Origin: Pontiella agarivorans
GTDB lineage: Bacteria > Verrucomicrobiota > Kiritimatiellia > Kiritimatiellales > Pontiellaceae
Assembly: GCF_034531395.1 (NCBI RefSeq)
Contig: NZ_JARVCO010000007.1
Location: 186,001-250,000 of the forward strand
Direction: 5' to 3'
DNA length: 64,000 nt
A program made the translations under genes and the position numbers. Numbering within the stretch: the stretch's first letter is position 1; each line of letters opens with the position of its first letter. The notes under the pieces were generated by a model, which worked only from the letters and a program-made list of their open reading frames with translations, was not told where the DNA came from and did not search any database. Positions 36,220 through 44,565 of this stretch are shown here, in pieces.

Positions 36220-36714
36220 ATGATGAAGCGTGTAATTGTCTATGGAAGCATGACGGGAAATACGCAGGCCGGTGCAGAGGATCTGGCTGCATTGCTCGGC
36301 GGTAAAGCGGTCGCGGCGGCCGATGCCGATGCCGCGACGCTGGCTGGCTGTGATCTGCTGGTGCTGGGAGCGTCCACGTGGGGCATGGGCGAGCTGCAGG
36401 ATGATATGGCCGACTTTCTTTCCGGTTTTGCTGCGATGGATGTGACGGTATCGGCGGGGGCGGTGTTTGGTCTGGGCGATCAGTTCGGCTATGGCGATTC
36501 GTTTGTGGACGGTATCGCCGATATGGCTGAAGCACTGAAAGATAAAGGGATCAGACTGGTGGGCCGCTGGCCGACGGCCGGTTATGGATTTTCAGCATCC
36601 CGCGCACAGGACGGTGATGAGTTCCTCGGTCTGGCGCTGGATCAGGACAACGAAGAAGAAAAAACCGCCGGCCGTCTGCGTGGCTGGGCGGAACAGATTA
36701 AAGCAGAGGTATAA
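36220..36714 (+). CDS. Flavodoxin
   Basis: 164 residues. The FMN phosphate loop is GSMTGNTQ (residues about 9-16), with aromatic stacking loops near GASTWGMGE and GLGDQFGYGDSF. It is an electron carrier. The next gene is DUF2023, four bases later, and then a radical SAM gene. Flavodoxin is a plausible electron donor for the radical SAM enzyme. AGGAAG lies before the start codon; ATGs at 36220 and 36223 are both possible. Confidence 0.93.
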   Translation: MMKRVIVYGSMTGNTQAGAEDLAALLGGKAVAAADADAATLAGCDLLVLGASTWGMGELQDDMADFLSGFAAMDVTVSAGAVFGLGDQFGYGDSFVDGIADMAEALKDKGIRLVGRWPTAGYGFSASRAQDGDEFLGLALDQDNEEEKTAGRLRGWAEQIKAEV

Positions 36715-36718
36715 AAAT

Positions 36719-37081
36719 ATGAGCATGCAGGTTTTTGGGCATCACGTGTATGAATATCGCAAGGGGTTGCGCAATCTGGTGCTGCACACGGTGCACATTG
36801 ATGAGCTTGAGGCCGCGATCCACCGACTCGATATTGCGGACATTGAGTATCAGACCTATCCGGTGAAAAATACGGACCGGGTGAATATCTTTTTCGGGGC
36901 CCGCGACAGCGTGGAGGTCATTCGCGTGATCGGTAAAGAGGATCTGAATGAGTATACCCCGGAAGAGGATTTTATGCTGGGCACCATGCTCGGGTATGAT
37001 CGTCGGCAGCAGTGCGAGCGCTATCTGGAACAGCGGGCCAAGTGGGAAAAACGTCAGGCCCGGCTTGCGGAAAAACAGTGA
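36719..37081 (+). CDS. DUF2023-family protein
   Basis: 120 residues: FGHHVYEYRKGLRNLVLHT at the N-terminus, then VNIFFGARDSVEVIRVIG and EEDFMLGTMLGYDRRQQCERYL. These words match the DUF2023 family, which in my knowledge often stands beside flavodoxin. The N-terminal HHVYEY could bind metal or heme. The start is the ATG at 36719, four bases after the flavodoxin stop, and the stop overlaps the HutW-like start (TGATG). A role in heme use is inferred from context. Confidence 0.88.
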   Translation: MSMQVFGHHVYEYRKGLRNLVLHTVHIDELEAAIHRLDIADIEYQTYPVKNTDRVNIFFGARDSVEVIRVIGKEDLNEYTPEEDFMLGTMLGYDRRQQCERYLEQRAKWEKRQARLAEKQ

Positions 37082-38565
37082 TGATATGGACTGAAGAAGC
37101 TGAAGAACTGCTGGGAGCGGCTCCCGCTTTCGTGCGGGGGCAGATTCGCGAAAAGACGGAAGCGCAGGCACGCGGGGCGCAGCGTACGGAAATTGATGCG
37201 GCCTTTGTTAAATCCCTGCAGTCCGGCGGCAGGCATCCCGGCGATAATTTTCCGCCGCCGCGGGTGACGGAGGATCCCATTCATGGAGCGTTTGACCGGA
37301 AGTACGGTGTGCATGCCGGGATGTCCGGGGGATCCGCGGTTACAGAAAATCCTGCTGATCTCTTTTTCCAATGTCTGGAAAATACGGCGGATACGAATGC
37401 GCCGGCCATGGCTTATCTGCATGTGCCGTTCTGCTGTACCCGCTGTCTTTTCTGCGGATTTTATGCCGAGACCACCGAGCCGACCGCGATTGCCAGTTAT
37501 ACGGATGCGGTAGTGCGGGATATCGAACTGACCGGATCCGTACTTCGGCATACAGGACGCAAACTTTCGGCTGTTTATTTCGGCGGCGGCACGCCGACAG
37601 ATCTGCAGGCGGATGAACTGGACAAACTGATCCGGACGATCCGCCGGGAGCTGCCACTTACCGATGATTGTGAAATTACGGTGGAAGGCCGGCTTTATGA
37701 TTTTACCGATGAAAAAGTTTCTGCGGCACTGGATGCCGGAGCGAACCGCTTTTCGTTCGGCGTGCAGAGTTTCGATACCAAAATCCGCCGTATGATGGGT
37801 CGGATTCTCGGGCGGGAAGAGTTAATTGAACGATTGAACCGTATGGTTGAGCTGGGCGATCCGTATAATGCGGCGGTGGTCATAGACCTGATTTACGCTC
37901 TTCCGGGCCAGCGCGAAGCGGAGTGGGTCGACAGTATAGACTGCGGTGTGAATGAGACCGGAATTCACGGGCTGGACCTGTATCAGATCAATCTGCTTCC
38001 GGCGACCCCGCTGATGAAAAAGCTGCATGCGTTGCCGCCGATGGCGGATCTGAAGCAGCAGGCGGATCTGTTCCTGGCCGGGCGGGCGCGGATGATGGAA
38101 CATGGATTTGATCGCCTTTCCATTGCGCACTGGGGACGCGATCCGCGGGAGCGGAACCGGTATAATCTCTGGAATAAACGGGATGTGGATTGTGTGCCGC
38201 TGGGTGCGGGGGCCGGAGGGCGCTGGAGCGGCTGCCGGTTTTTTCAGCAGAGTGATGTGCACCGTTTCAGCGGGTCGGTTGCCGAAAAACTTAAACCGGT
38301 CATATCGGCATCGCGGAATCCGGCCTGTGCATCCGTGATCGCTGAGGCGACCGGACAGATTGAACAGCGTATAATTGATATTCCTGTTCTGGAAGCCTGT
38401 GCAGGCCGATCGCTGGGAAAATTGCTGTTTCCGATGCTTGGAGAATGGAAGCGGGCAGGGCTGCTGGAAGGAGAGGACCCTTTTCGGCTGACGGCAGCCG
38501 GAGAATTCTGGAGTGTAAACCTTCAGAAACTGATGGGGCTGAAACTGATGAAGTTGGCCGGATGA
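37081..38565 (+). CDS. hutW: Radical SAM protein of ChuW/HutW heme-degradation type with N-terminal PCP_red-like domain
   Basis: 494 residues. Residues 1-46 (WTEEAEELLGAAPAFVRGQI, AQRTEIDAAFVKSL) look like the small PCP_red domain first known from protochlorophyllide reductase. Next comes a HemN/HutW-type radical SAM domain: Cys118-x3-Cys122-x2-Cys125 (CCTRCLFC), YFGGGTPTDLQADEL and RFSFGVQSFD. The C-terminal part resembles ChuW/HutW, which open heme anaerobically, rather than HemN. The context (flavodoxin, DUF2023, heme receptor, HmuSTUV) supports this. Start overlaps the DUF2023 stop. Confidence 0.87.
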   Translation: MIWTEEAEELLGAAPAFVRGQIREKTEAQARGAQRTEIDAAFVKSLQSGGRHPGDNFPPPRVTEDPIHGAFDRKYGVHAGMSGGSAVTENPADLFFQCLENTADTNAPAMAYLHVPFCCTRCLFCGFYAETTEPTAIASYTDAVVRDIELTGSVLRHTGRKLSAVYFGGGTPTDLQADELDKLIRTIRRELPLTDDCEITVEGRLYDFTDEKVSAALDAGANRFSFGVQSFDTKIRRMMGRILGREELIERLNRMVELGDPYNAAVVIDLIYALPGQREAEWVDSIDCGVNETGIHGLDLYQINLLPATPLMKKLHALPPMADLKQQADLFLAGRARMMEHGFDRLSIAHWGRDPRERNRYNLWNKRDVDCVPLGAGAGGRWSGCRFFQQSDVHRFSGSVAEKLKPVISASRNPACASVIAEATGQIEQRIIDIPVLEACAGRSLGKLLFPMLGEWKRAGLLEGEDPFRLTAAGEFWSVNLQKLMGLKLMKLAG

Positions 38566-38595
38566 TGCGGCTGTCTGTTCACCGGAGCAAAAAGA

Positions 38596-38623
38596 AACCC
38601 CGCTGGAAACGGCGGGGTTTTTT
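38596..38623. terminator. Bidirectional terminator between the HutW-like gene and ferredoxin 2
   Basis: A 10 bp stem (AACCCCGCTG/CGGCGGGGTT) closed by a GAAA tetraloop, with T runs on both strands. It ends both the plus-strand transcript and the minus-strand ferredoxin transcript. Confidence 0.9.
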
Positions 38624-38645
38624 GTTTACTGATTTCGGAGCAGAG

Positions 38646-38816
38646 TCAGCCGGCGGAAATAGCGTCAACCGGGCAGACTGCTTCGCAGGCCCCGCAGTCG
38701 GTGCAGGCATCTGCATTGATAACGTATTTGCCGTCGCCTTCGCTGATGGCGTCGACCGGGCATTCGCTTTCGCAGGCCCCGCAGCTGGTGCAGTCGTCTG
38801 AGATTACATAGGCCAT
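38646..38816 (-). CDS. 2[4Fe-4S] ferredoxin 2
   Basis: 56 residues: MAYVISDDCTSCGACESECP, then VDAISEGDGKYVINADAC and TDCGACEAVCPVDAISAG. It is a near twin of the ferredoxin at 29290, differing at about a dozen positions. The ATG at 38816 has a GGAGG site upstream. It lies inside the heme island on the opposite strand and may supply electrons to the radical SAM enzyme or to flavodoxin. Shared promoter blocks at 38863 show common control with ferredoxin 1. Confidence 0.94.
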   Translation of the reverse strand: MAYVISDDCTSCGACESECPVDAISEGDGKYVINADACTDCGACEAVCPVDAISAG

Positions 38817-38862
38817 GATAACCCTCCTTGGTTAGGTTGTGCGGAGTTCCGCATTGATTTAA

Positions 38863-38903
38863 GCCGAAGGTAGCACTCCGGAAGGATGATGCACGTTAAA
38901 ACA
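38863..38903 (-). promoter_or_regulatory. Promoter of ferredoxin gene 2, conserved with ferredoxin gene 1
   Basis: On the minus strand TGTTTTAACGTGCATC, a 12-base spacer and TGCTACCTTCGGC, 47 bases before the ATG. Both blocks and spacing match 29489-29529 while the spacer differs, the mark of a conserved promoter rather than a recent duplication of the whole region. Confidence 0.7.
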
Positions 38904-38966
38904 CGTTGAATTCCAAATTGATACAAGATTTAAGTTTTAGGAAATCTTAACTTCAGGGGCTCCGTT

Positions 38967-38998
38967 CCGGGCTGTTTTTGCTCCGCGGTCGGGTAGAG
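38967..38998 (+). repeat. Direct repeat, left copy, flanking a putative RNA
   Basis: Begins CCGGGCTGTTTTTGCTCCGC; the first 21 bases recur exactly at 39199, and the last ten (CGGGTAGAG region) with few changes. The two copies are 232 bases apart and enclose the terminator-bearing segment at 39000-39166. Confidence 0.7.
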
Positions 38999-38999
38999 A

Positions 39000-39166
39000 C
39001 GGGAGCGGGGGTCCGTTAGGGTGTATGCATGATCAATTGACGGACAGAGCTATCCCCTCTGAACCATCCGACTGCTTGATTAAACCTTGGTTAGTTATGT
39101 GTGACGCTTCCTCGGCGTTCATGTACGGGCCGGGCGGGTGTGGCTCCTCGCCCGGCCCTTTTTATA
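39000..39166 (+). ncRNA. Possible small RNA or leader ending in a strong terminator
   Basis: Between the two ferredoxin/PEP-CTERM genes there is no reading frame, yet a strong terminator stands at 39127-39163. Upstream, GTCCGT at 39010 and ACGGAC at 39040 can pair to form another stem. A transcript of about 150 bases could be a small RNA or an attenuated leader of the gene at 39288. I do not recognise a known class. Confidence 0.35.
39127..39163 (+). terminator. Strong Rho-independent terminator with no gene before it
   Basis: A perfect 10 bp GC stem (GGGCCGGGCG/CGCCCGGCCC) with a 12-base loop and TTTTT directly after. No gene on the plus strand ends here; the nearest plus-strand stop is at 38565 and already has its own terminator. 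Confidence 0.88.
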
Positions 39167-39198
39167 TGCAGGGGCAGTGGGTGTTTCCGCACTCCGCC

Positions 39199-39230
39199 CC
39201 GGGCTGTTTTTGCTCCGCGACGGAGTAGAG
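39199..39230 (+). repeat. Direct repeat, right copy, flanking a putative RNA
   Basis: Second copy of the word at 38967, starting CCGGGCTGTTTTTGCTCCGC and ending CGGAGTAGAG. In this copy CTCCG-CGA-CGGAG can form a small hairpin about 60 bases before the PEP-CTERM gene. Confidence 0.7.
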
Positions 39231-39287
39231 GCCGCTGGCGGAAATGCGTATCAACAGCGCTTTACTTTTAAACCCAAGGAGAAATGC

Positions 39288-39980
39288 ATGAATTCAAAAC
39301 TTAAAGTATGGGTTGTGGCGGTGATGGCTGCGGCTGCAGCACAGGCTTCGTTGACCGACTTCGGTCTGGGCGGGAATAAACTATATGATGGATGGGACGG
39401 GCTGAGTGCAAGTCACTATCCGGGCTACGGTTCGTATCCGGGGGCCGGAACATGGCCGGGATCGATGGTTGCGAATGAGGCGGGATCCAACGGCGGAGAG
39501 CTGGCGAAAATCTCAGGAACCGGTTATGCGGGCGGTTCCTCTCTTTATTCTTCGGCCGGCGGGGTTTTTGAAGTCTCGCAGGACAGTGTGGTTTCCGGTC
39601 TGGAGACGATCGTTTTTGCGGTGGGTTATGGCGCGGGCACTTCAGCAAGCTTTACCAACGGGCCTACGCTGATGATCAACGGGTCAACCGTTGTCGGTGC
39701 TGCGGACTCTTCCTTCAATCTGGGTTCCTATGACGACAATATCGGGGGCTATGACGTTACGCTGACCACGGATGTCTTTCAGTGGGATCTGAGCAGCCTG
39801 GGCGAAACAGTTTCTTCATTCTCTATCAGTTATGATGTCGGTGAGCATGCACAGCAGTATGGCCTGCAGCTGGAACAGAGCGACACGTATACCGAAGCGA
39901 TTCCGGAACCGGCCACGATAGTGCTGATCGGTGGTGCCGGCGGGGCCCTGTTTATGCTGCGCCGTATGCGTATCTGCTAA
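39288..39980 (+). CDS. PEP-CTERM surface protein
   Basis: About 230 residues: a signal peptide (VWVVAVMAAAAAQASL), a Gly/Ser/Tyr-rich beta domain (SHYPGYGSYPGAGTWPG, FGLGGNKLYDGWDG) and a C-terminal sorting signal: AIPEPATIVLIGGAGGALFM followed by LRRMRIC. PEP, a helix and Arg are what exosortase/EpsH-type systems cut. No exosortase is in the window. An AAGGAG site precedes the ATG at 39288. It lies upstream of a second surface protein and the heme receptor, so a role in catching heme proteins is possible but unproven. Confidence 0.88.
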   Translation: MNSKLKVWVVAVMAAAAAQASLTDFGLGGNKLYDGWDGLSASHYPGYGSYPGAGTWPGSMVANEAGSNGGELAKISGTGYAGGSSLYSSAGGVFEVSQDSVVSGLETIVFAVGYGAGTSASFTNGPTLMINGSTVVGAADSSFNLGSYDDNIGGYDVTLTTDVFQWDLSSLGETVSSFSISYDVGEHAQQYGLQLEQSDTYTEAIPEPATIVLIGGAGGALFMLRRMRIC

Positions 39981-40013
39981 CTGAAATCTGCGTCGATACA
40001 GGGAATACATGTG

Positions 40014-40823
40014 ATGAATACAAAACTTCTGCCGTTTTTTGCCGCTGTTTCCGGCCTCGTTCAGAGTGTATCGGCGCAGACTTTTCTTGATCCCGGATAT
40101 ACGGGGGAAACCCAGTTTGCGCAGTGGTCGAGTTTTACCTATGCCGAGACCAACGCCGGGGTGAATATCCCGCAATGGGAAACGGGGTCGCCGAATCTGG
40201 AGCTGCGGCAGTTTAATCCGGCGTTGATCACGAGCAGTGGAAATATATACAGCTTTTCCTCGAATCTTTCATTCGAGCTGACCGGTTCTTCGACGAATGT
40301 ACTGGGAAAGGTTGGTCTACAGTTTTTTACCTGGGGCGAGGCCGATGCGCTGTCGAATGAAACGGTGCGACTGGAGCTGGATGGCGGCATGTCATTATCT
40401 CCGGACAGCCTGACGAATTTTTATCAGTTTGTGGATGACCAGGGTTCGTATGGGGCGTACCACACGCTGGGCTATAAACTGGAATGGGATCTGTCGGGAC
40501 TGAACGCAACCAATTATACGATCCGGTTTGATACGGTGATCCACTCCAGTCTGGATGAGCTGCGTCTGGATACCGAGGCGGGTGTGCCGGCCGCCCCGGT
40601 ACCTGAGCTGGAAATCACATTCAGCGGTTCGGACCCGGTGCTGCATTTTACGGGTGAGCCGGGCGTGCTCTATCAACTGATCTGCTCGCAGTCCCTCACC
40701 AATGCGCTGACGGAATGGGCGGTTGTTGCCGGTCCGGTTTCCGGCGACGGATCAACGGTTTCAATAACCAATTCCACGCTGAACGCCCAGGGGTTCTATG
40801 CCGTGGAGGCCTGGTTGGAGTAA
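40014..40823 (+). CDS. Secreted surface protein of unknown function, upstream of the heme receptor
   Basis: About 269 residues with a signal peptide (LPFFAAVSGLVQSVSA) and beta-rich sequence (FTYAETNAGVNIPQWETGSP, LGYKLEWDLSGLNATNYTIRF). The C-terminus (SDPVLHFTGEPGVLYQLICS to GFYAVEAWLE) is the 'YQL.. SLTN.. FY.V' module found at the ends of other secreted proteins here. Its stop lies inside the ribosome site of the receptor gene, so the two are co-translated. That coupling is the best clue to a receptor-linked role. Confidence 0.8.
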   Translation: MNTKLLPFFAAVSGLVQSVSAQTFLDPGYTGETQFAQWSSFTYAETNAGVNIPQWETGSPNLELRQFNPALITSSGNIYSFSSNLSFELTGSSTNVLGKVGLQFFTWGEADALSNETVRLELDGGMSLSPDSLTNFYQFVDDQGSYGAYHTLGYKLEWDLSGLNATNYTIRFDTVIHSSLDELRLDTEAGVPAAPVPELEITFSGSDPVLHFTGEPGVLYQLICSQSLTNALTEWAVVAGPVSGDGSTVSITNSTLNAQGFYAVEAWLE

Positions 40824-40827
40824 TATT

Positions 40828-43014
40828 TTGTACGTATCATTCAGAGCCACATTAATTATTCTGGCCGGATGTTGTGCCGGGATAGCGCAACAGGGCCGGG
40901 CGGGGGAAGAGCTTCCGCCTGAGCTGGGTATTACCGAAGTCACCGGATCGCAGCATGACAATGATACGGACCGGATGCCGGCTTCCGTAGTCCGCATGGA
41001 TTTTGATTCGCATACAGGGGACCCGATTTCCGATGCCGGAGATGTTGCCCGCTATCAGCCCGGCGTATCCATTCCTGCCGATCTTGTCGGTGCGGATCCC
41101 AATGTTCCGTATGGAAATAACGGATTTACCAGTTATCAGATCCGAGGCGTCGGCGGAAACCGGATCCTGATGACCATCGACGGCATTCGTCAGCCGCCGG
41201 AATTTGAGCAGAGCGGCGGAATGGGCCGGACGTTTTTTGATCCGCGGGTGTATGGCGGCGTGGATATTCTGAAAGGGCCGGGTTCCGCACAATATGGCAG
41301 TGAGGCACTTGGTGGCGCAGTGATGTTCCGAAGTAAATCACTGACGGAAGAACTGGAATATTCGCCGGAGCCCTGGCTGCTGCGGGGCAGTACCACGTTG
41401 AAGTCGGTGGATCAGAGTATTAACGGACTGCTGAGTGCCGGGGTGCGCGGGGACGACATGTACATCACGGTCAGTGAGTCCTACACCGAAGGGCAGGAGG
41501 TTGAAAACGCCAAAGGGGATGTCGATGCCAACCCGTTGGACTATCAGCAGAATCATGTGCTGGGCACGATATCCTGGATTCCGGATGAGCAGAATCGGGT
41601 ATGGCTGACGGCCGAGAATTTTGTCTATCAGGGCGATACGCAACTGCACAGTTCGGAGGTGGGCGATGTGGTGTATGCCGCTTCGCAGCATACGAATGAA
41701 CGTTCGCGGATCAGTTTCGATTATGTCAGCACCCCGGATTCCGGCTGGTGGGACCGGCTGGCGGTTAAGACCTATTTTCAGAAGGCGGAATCGGAGAGCA
41801 TAAACCACCGGAATTCATTCTGGGTGGATCCCGCTCCGCCGGGTTTCGATCCGCTGACCAACGATCTGCGCCGTACCGACCATATCGGTTTTGATCATGA
41901 GCTGATCGGTACCACGGCAGGGGTTCAGCATTTTTTTGATACGGGTGCATTTGAACATGAACTCAACTATGGGTTGGAACTGGGTTATGAGCATGCAGAG
42001 AATGCGTTTCAACGGGATATCGTTTATAATGAAGCGCCGAGCCCGTCGAGCTCGCCCAATGCGTTTGATCCTTCGGATTTATACCGCTTCGAAGCCTACG
42101 TGGAAGATGCGGTTTCGCGGGGCCGCTGGAATGTGATCGGCGGGGTCCGGCTGATTGACTATACCATCAGCCCGGGGAACGATCCGGACTATCTGGCCGC
42201 AACGGGAACCGATGCCAAGGCCGATTATCATAACTTCGCGGTTTCTCCGAGTGTATCGGCCGATTACCTGCTGTCGCGCAATGCCATGCTCTGGGCACGC
42301 TATGCCCATAATGTGCGGAATCCATCGCTGGAAAATTATGTGGGTTACTTTGATCACGGCGATTTTGAACAGCTTCCAAATCCGGGGCTGAAAGAGGAAA
42401 CCGCTGACGGTTTCGAAGTGGGATTCAAAGGCGGGGGAGGGGCGGTCTCTTTCGATACTTCGGTCTATTACACCTACTATCAGGATTTTATCGAAGAGGT
42501 CATTTTGTCGTCCAGCAGCCGCCAGGTGCAGAATGTCGGAAACGTGGAAATCTATGGGGTGGAGGCCGGCATTGATTATCGTCTGGGAAACTGCTGGGCG
42601 CTGCTCGATGGGTTTTCAACAGGTATCCGGGCGGTCTGGTCGGACGGCTATAACCGAACGGATGAGGATGCGGTGAATTCGGTTGATCCGTTCGAAGCGG
42701 TGCTCTATTTCGCATACGACCATGCTTCCGGGAAATGGGGTTCGCGCATCACCGGAATATATCACGCAGAAAAAGACAACGTTTCCGATGACTGGACCTG
42801 GTACGTTCCGCCGGCCTCGTTTGTGGTCGACTGGACGGGATACTGGAACATCACGAAGCGAATCTCTATCGAAGCCGCCATTCGCAACCTGACCGATGAA
42901 AAATACTGGCTCTGGCCCAATGCCGGACGGGTGGATCATGCCGATCTGGAAAATCCGGAACTGGCCGTTCAGCCCGGAATCAACGGATTGCTCACCCTGA
43001 ATGTTGCATTTTAA
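40828..43014 (+). CDS. TonB-dependent heme/hemoglobin-type receptor
   Basis: About 728 residues: a signal peptide, a plug (YQPGVSIPADL to VDILKGPGSAQYGSEALGGA) and a barrel ending in LLTLNVAF. The strand with WARYAHNVRNPSLENYVGYF and LPNPGLKEETADGFEVGF stands where heme receptors have FRAP/PxL and NPNL. I place the start at the TTG at 40828, eight bases after GGAG; an ATG at 40798 would overlap the previous gene and give no better leader. With HmuSTUV downstream it is most likely the heme gate. Confidence 0.88.
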   Translation: MYVSFRATLIILAGCCAGIAQQGRAGEELPPELGITEVTGSQHDNDTDRMPASVVRMDFDSHTGDPISDAGDVARYQPGVSIPADLVGADPNVPYGNNGFTSYQIRGVGGNRILMTIDGIRQPPEFEQSGGMGRTFFDPRVYGGVDILKGPGSAQYGSEALGGAVMFRSKSLTEELEYSPEPWLLRGSTTLKSVDQSINGLLSAGVRGDDMYITVSESYTEGQEVENAKGDVDANPLDYQQNHVLGTISWIPDEQNRVWLTAENFVYQGDTQLHSSEVGDVVYAASQHTNERSRISFDYVSTPDSGWWDRLAVKTYFQKAESESINHRNSFWVDPAPPGFDPLTNDLRRTDHIGFDHELIGTTAGVQHFFDTGAFEHELNYGLELGYEHAENAFQRDIVYNEAPSPSSSPNAFDPSDLYRFEAYVEDAVSRGRWNVIGGVRLIDYTISPGNDPDYLAATGTDAKADYHNFAVSPSVSADYLLSRNAMLWARYAHNVRNPSLENYVGYFDHGDFEQLPNPGLKEETADGFEVGFKGGGGAVSFDTSVYYTYYQDFIEEVILSSSSRQVQNVGNVEIYGVEAGIDYRLGNCWALLDGFSTGIRAVWSDGYNRTDEDAVNSVDPFEAVLYFAYDHASGKWGSRITGIYHAEKDNVSDDWTWYVPPASFVVDWTGYWNITKRISIEAAIRNLTDEKYWLWPNAGRVDHADLENPELAVQPGINGLLTLNVAF

Positions 43015-43025
43015 AGGATCGTACG

Positions 43026-43457
43026 ATGACGGTATCAAACAGAGGATTAAGCGCCGCGAGCATCATGCTTTGTATTGCAGAGAACCGCCATATCTACCCG
43101 CTTTCCAAAACTTTTCTGGCCGGCCGGACCGGCATCACAGTGGCCTACATCGGGCAGCTTTTAATGCCGTTGAAAAATGCCGGTCTGGTCCGCAGTCAAC
43201 GCGGAATGTACGGGGGATACCGGCTGGCATGCCGTGCCGATGATATCACGCTGTATGACATCATTATTGCGGCAGAGGGAACGCTTGATGTGGTGGGACA
43301 GCTTGAACGCTGCAGTCGGTGTGCACAGCCCTGCATGAATAATCTGTGGTGCGGAGCGAGCAAAACACTGCGGGATTATTTCCGCGGCATCACGTTAAAG
43401 CAATTGATGGAACAGCAGGATGAAGCGGAATGGGTGCAGCCGCCGCTGGCCGTTTGA
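43026..43457 (+). CDS. Rrf2-family regulator with Cys cluster
   Basis: 143 residues: an N-terminal winged helix (AASIMLCIAENRHIYPLSKTF, GLVRSQRGMYGGYRLACRAD) and a Cys-rich loop CSRCAQPCMNNLWC. The C-x6-C-x5-C spacing is close to the C-x7-C-x5-C that holds the Fe-S cluster in NsrR/RirA. It is 11 bases after the receptor stop and 31 before hmuS, so it is probably an iron, heme or nitric-oxide sensor that controls this operon from within it. Confidence 0.88.
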   Translation: MTVSNRGLSAASIMLCIAENRHIYPLSKTFLAGRTGITVAYIGQLLMPLKNAGLVRSQRGMYGGYRLACRADDITLYDIIIAAEGTLDVVGQLERCSRCAQPCMNNLWCGASKTLRDYFRGITLKQLMEQQDEAEWVQPPLAV

Positions 43458-43488
43458 AGAGCAGCAGTTTTAAACCAAGGAGAAAACC

Positions 43489-44565
43489 ATGAACCAAGTA
43501 CATACAAATGAAGCCGCAGCGGAACTGCGGGAGAACTACCGTAAGCTGATCGAAGAAAAGCCGATGCGCATCCGCAATGCCGCAGCCGCTCTCGGCGTGT
43601 CCGAAGGTCAGCTGCTCGCCAGCCGGGTGGGAGAAAATGTGATCCGTCTGAAAAGCGAAGCGCAGGCGATTCTGGAACAGATGGAGCCGCTTGGAAAAGT
43701 CATGGCGCTGACCCGTAACGAGGACTGTGTGAACGAACGGAAAGGGGTATACAAAAACTATAACTTTTCGAAACACGGCCCGATGGTGGTCGGAACCTTT
43801 GTGGGAGCTGATATTGATCTACGCCTGTTTATGAACCATTGGAATTTCTGTTTCGCTGTAACGGATCAGGTGCAGGACCGTACGATGCGCAGTCTGCAGT
43901 TTTTTGATAAGTCCGGCACGGCTGTACATAAAATCTATATGACCGATGAGTCGAACCTGGATGAATATGAAAAACTGGTTGAACGGTTTACCTCCGACGA
44001 ACAGCCGTGCTGGATTGAGGTTGAAGCCTATGATCCGCCGGCCGCTCCGCCGGAAGACGGCGAAGTCGACTGGCAAAAATTCCGTGCGGCCTGGGAGGCC
44101 ATGCGCGACACCCACGATTTTTTCCCGCTGCTGCGCAAATATAAGGTGGACCGCCAGCAGGCCTTCCGGAATGTGGGCGATGACATCGCCTATCCGGTCA
44201 GCAACGATGCATCGAAACGGCTGCTCGAAGCAGCTCGGGATAAAAACTGTGAGATCATGGTGTTTGTCGGCAATCGCGGCTGCATCGGCATTCATACCGG
44301 CCCGGTTCAGAAACTGGTCGAAAGGGATGGGTGGTACAATGTGCTTGATCCGGACTTCAACCTGCATCTGAAAACCACGTCGATTGCCAACACCTGGGTT
44401 ACGCGAAAGCCGACCGAGGCCGGTCACGTTACGGCGGTTGAAGTGTTTGATGCCGAGGGTGAACTGATTGTTACCTTTTTCGGGAAGCGCAAACCCGGAA
44501 TTCCGGAGCTCGAACTGTGGCGCGAAATTGTTGCGGAATTACCGCGCGAAGAGGTGACCGCATGA
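43489..44565 (+). CDS. hmuS: Hemin-degrading/heme-transfer factor HmuS
   Basis: 358 residues with the duplicated HemS/ChuS fold. The first half has RIRNAAAALGVSEGQLLASR and VYKNYNFSKHGPMVVG; the second has DTHDFFPLLRKYKVDRQQAF, whose His matches the heme ligand of ChuS, and CIGIHTGPVQKLVERDGWYN. Members bind, move or open heme in the cytoplasm. AAGGAG precedes the ATG, and the stop overlaps hmuT (ATGA). It works with the HmuTUV importer and maybe the radical SAM enzyme. Confidence 0.94.
   Translation: MNQVHTNEAAAELRENYRKLIEEKPMRIRNAAAALGVSEGQLLASRVGENVIRLKSEAQAILEQMEPLGKVMALTRNEDCVNERKGVYKNYNFSKHGPMVVGTFVGADIDLRLFMNHWNFCFAVTDQVQDRTMRSLQFFDKSGTAVHKIYMTDESNLDEYEKLVERFTSDEQPCWIEVEAYDPPAAPPEDGEVDWQKFRAAWEAMRDTHDFFPLLRKYKVDRQQAFRNVGDDIAYPVSNDASKRLLEAARDKNCEIMVFVGNRGCIGIHTGPVQKLVERDGWYNVLDPDFNLHLKTTSIANTWVTRKPTEAGHVTAVEVFDAEGELIVTFFGKRKPGIPELELWREIVAELPREEVTA

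Noticed and set aside
37081-38565. HemN/HemW as the identity of the radical SAM gene
   Set aside because: The Cys motif and early part would fit both, but the PCP_red-like start, DUF2023 coupling and heme island fit ChuW/HutW better. A tree would settle it.
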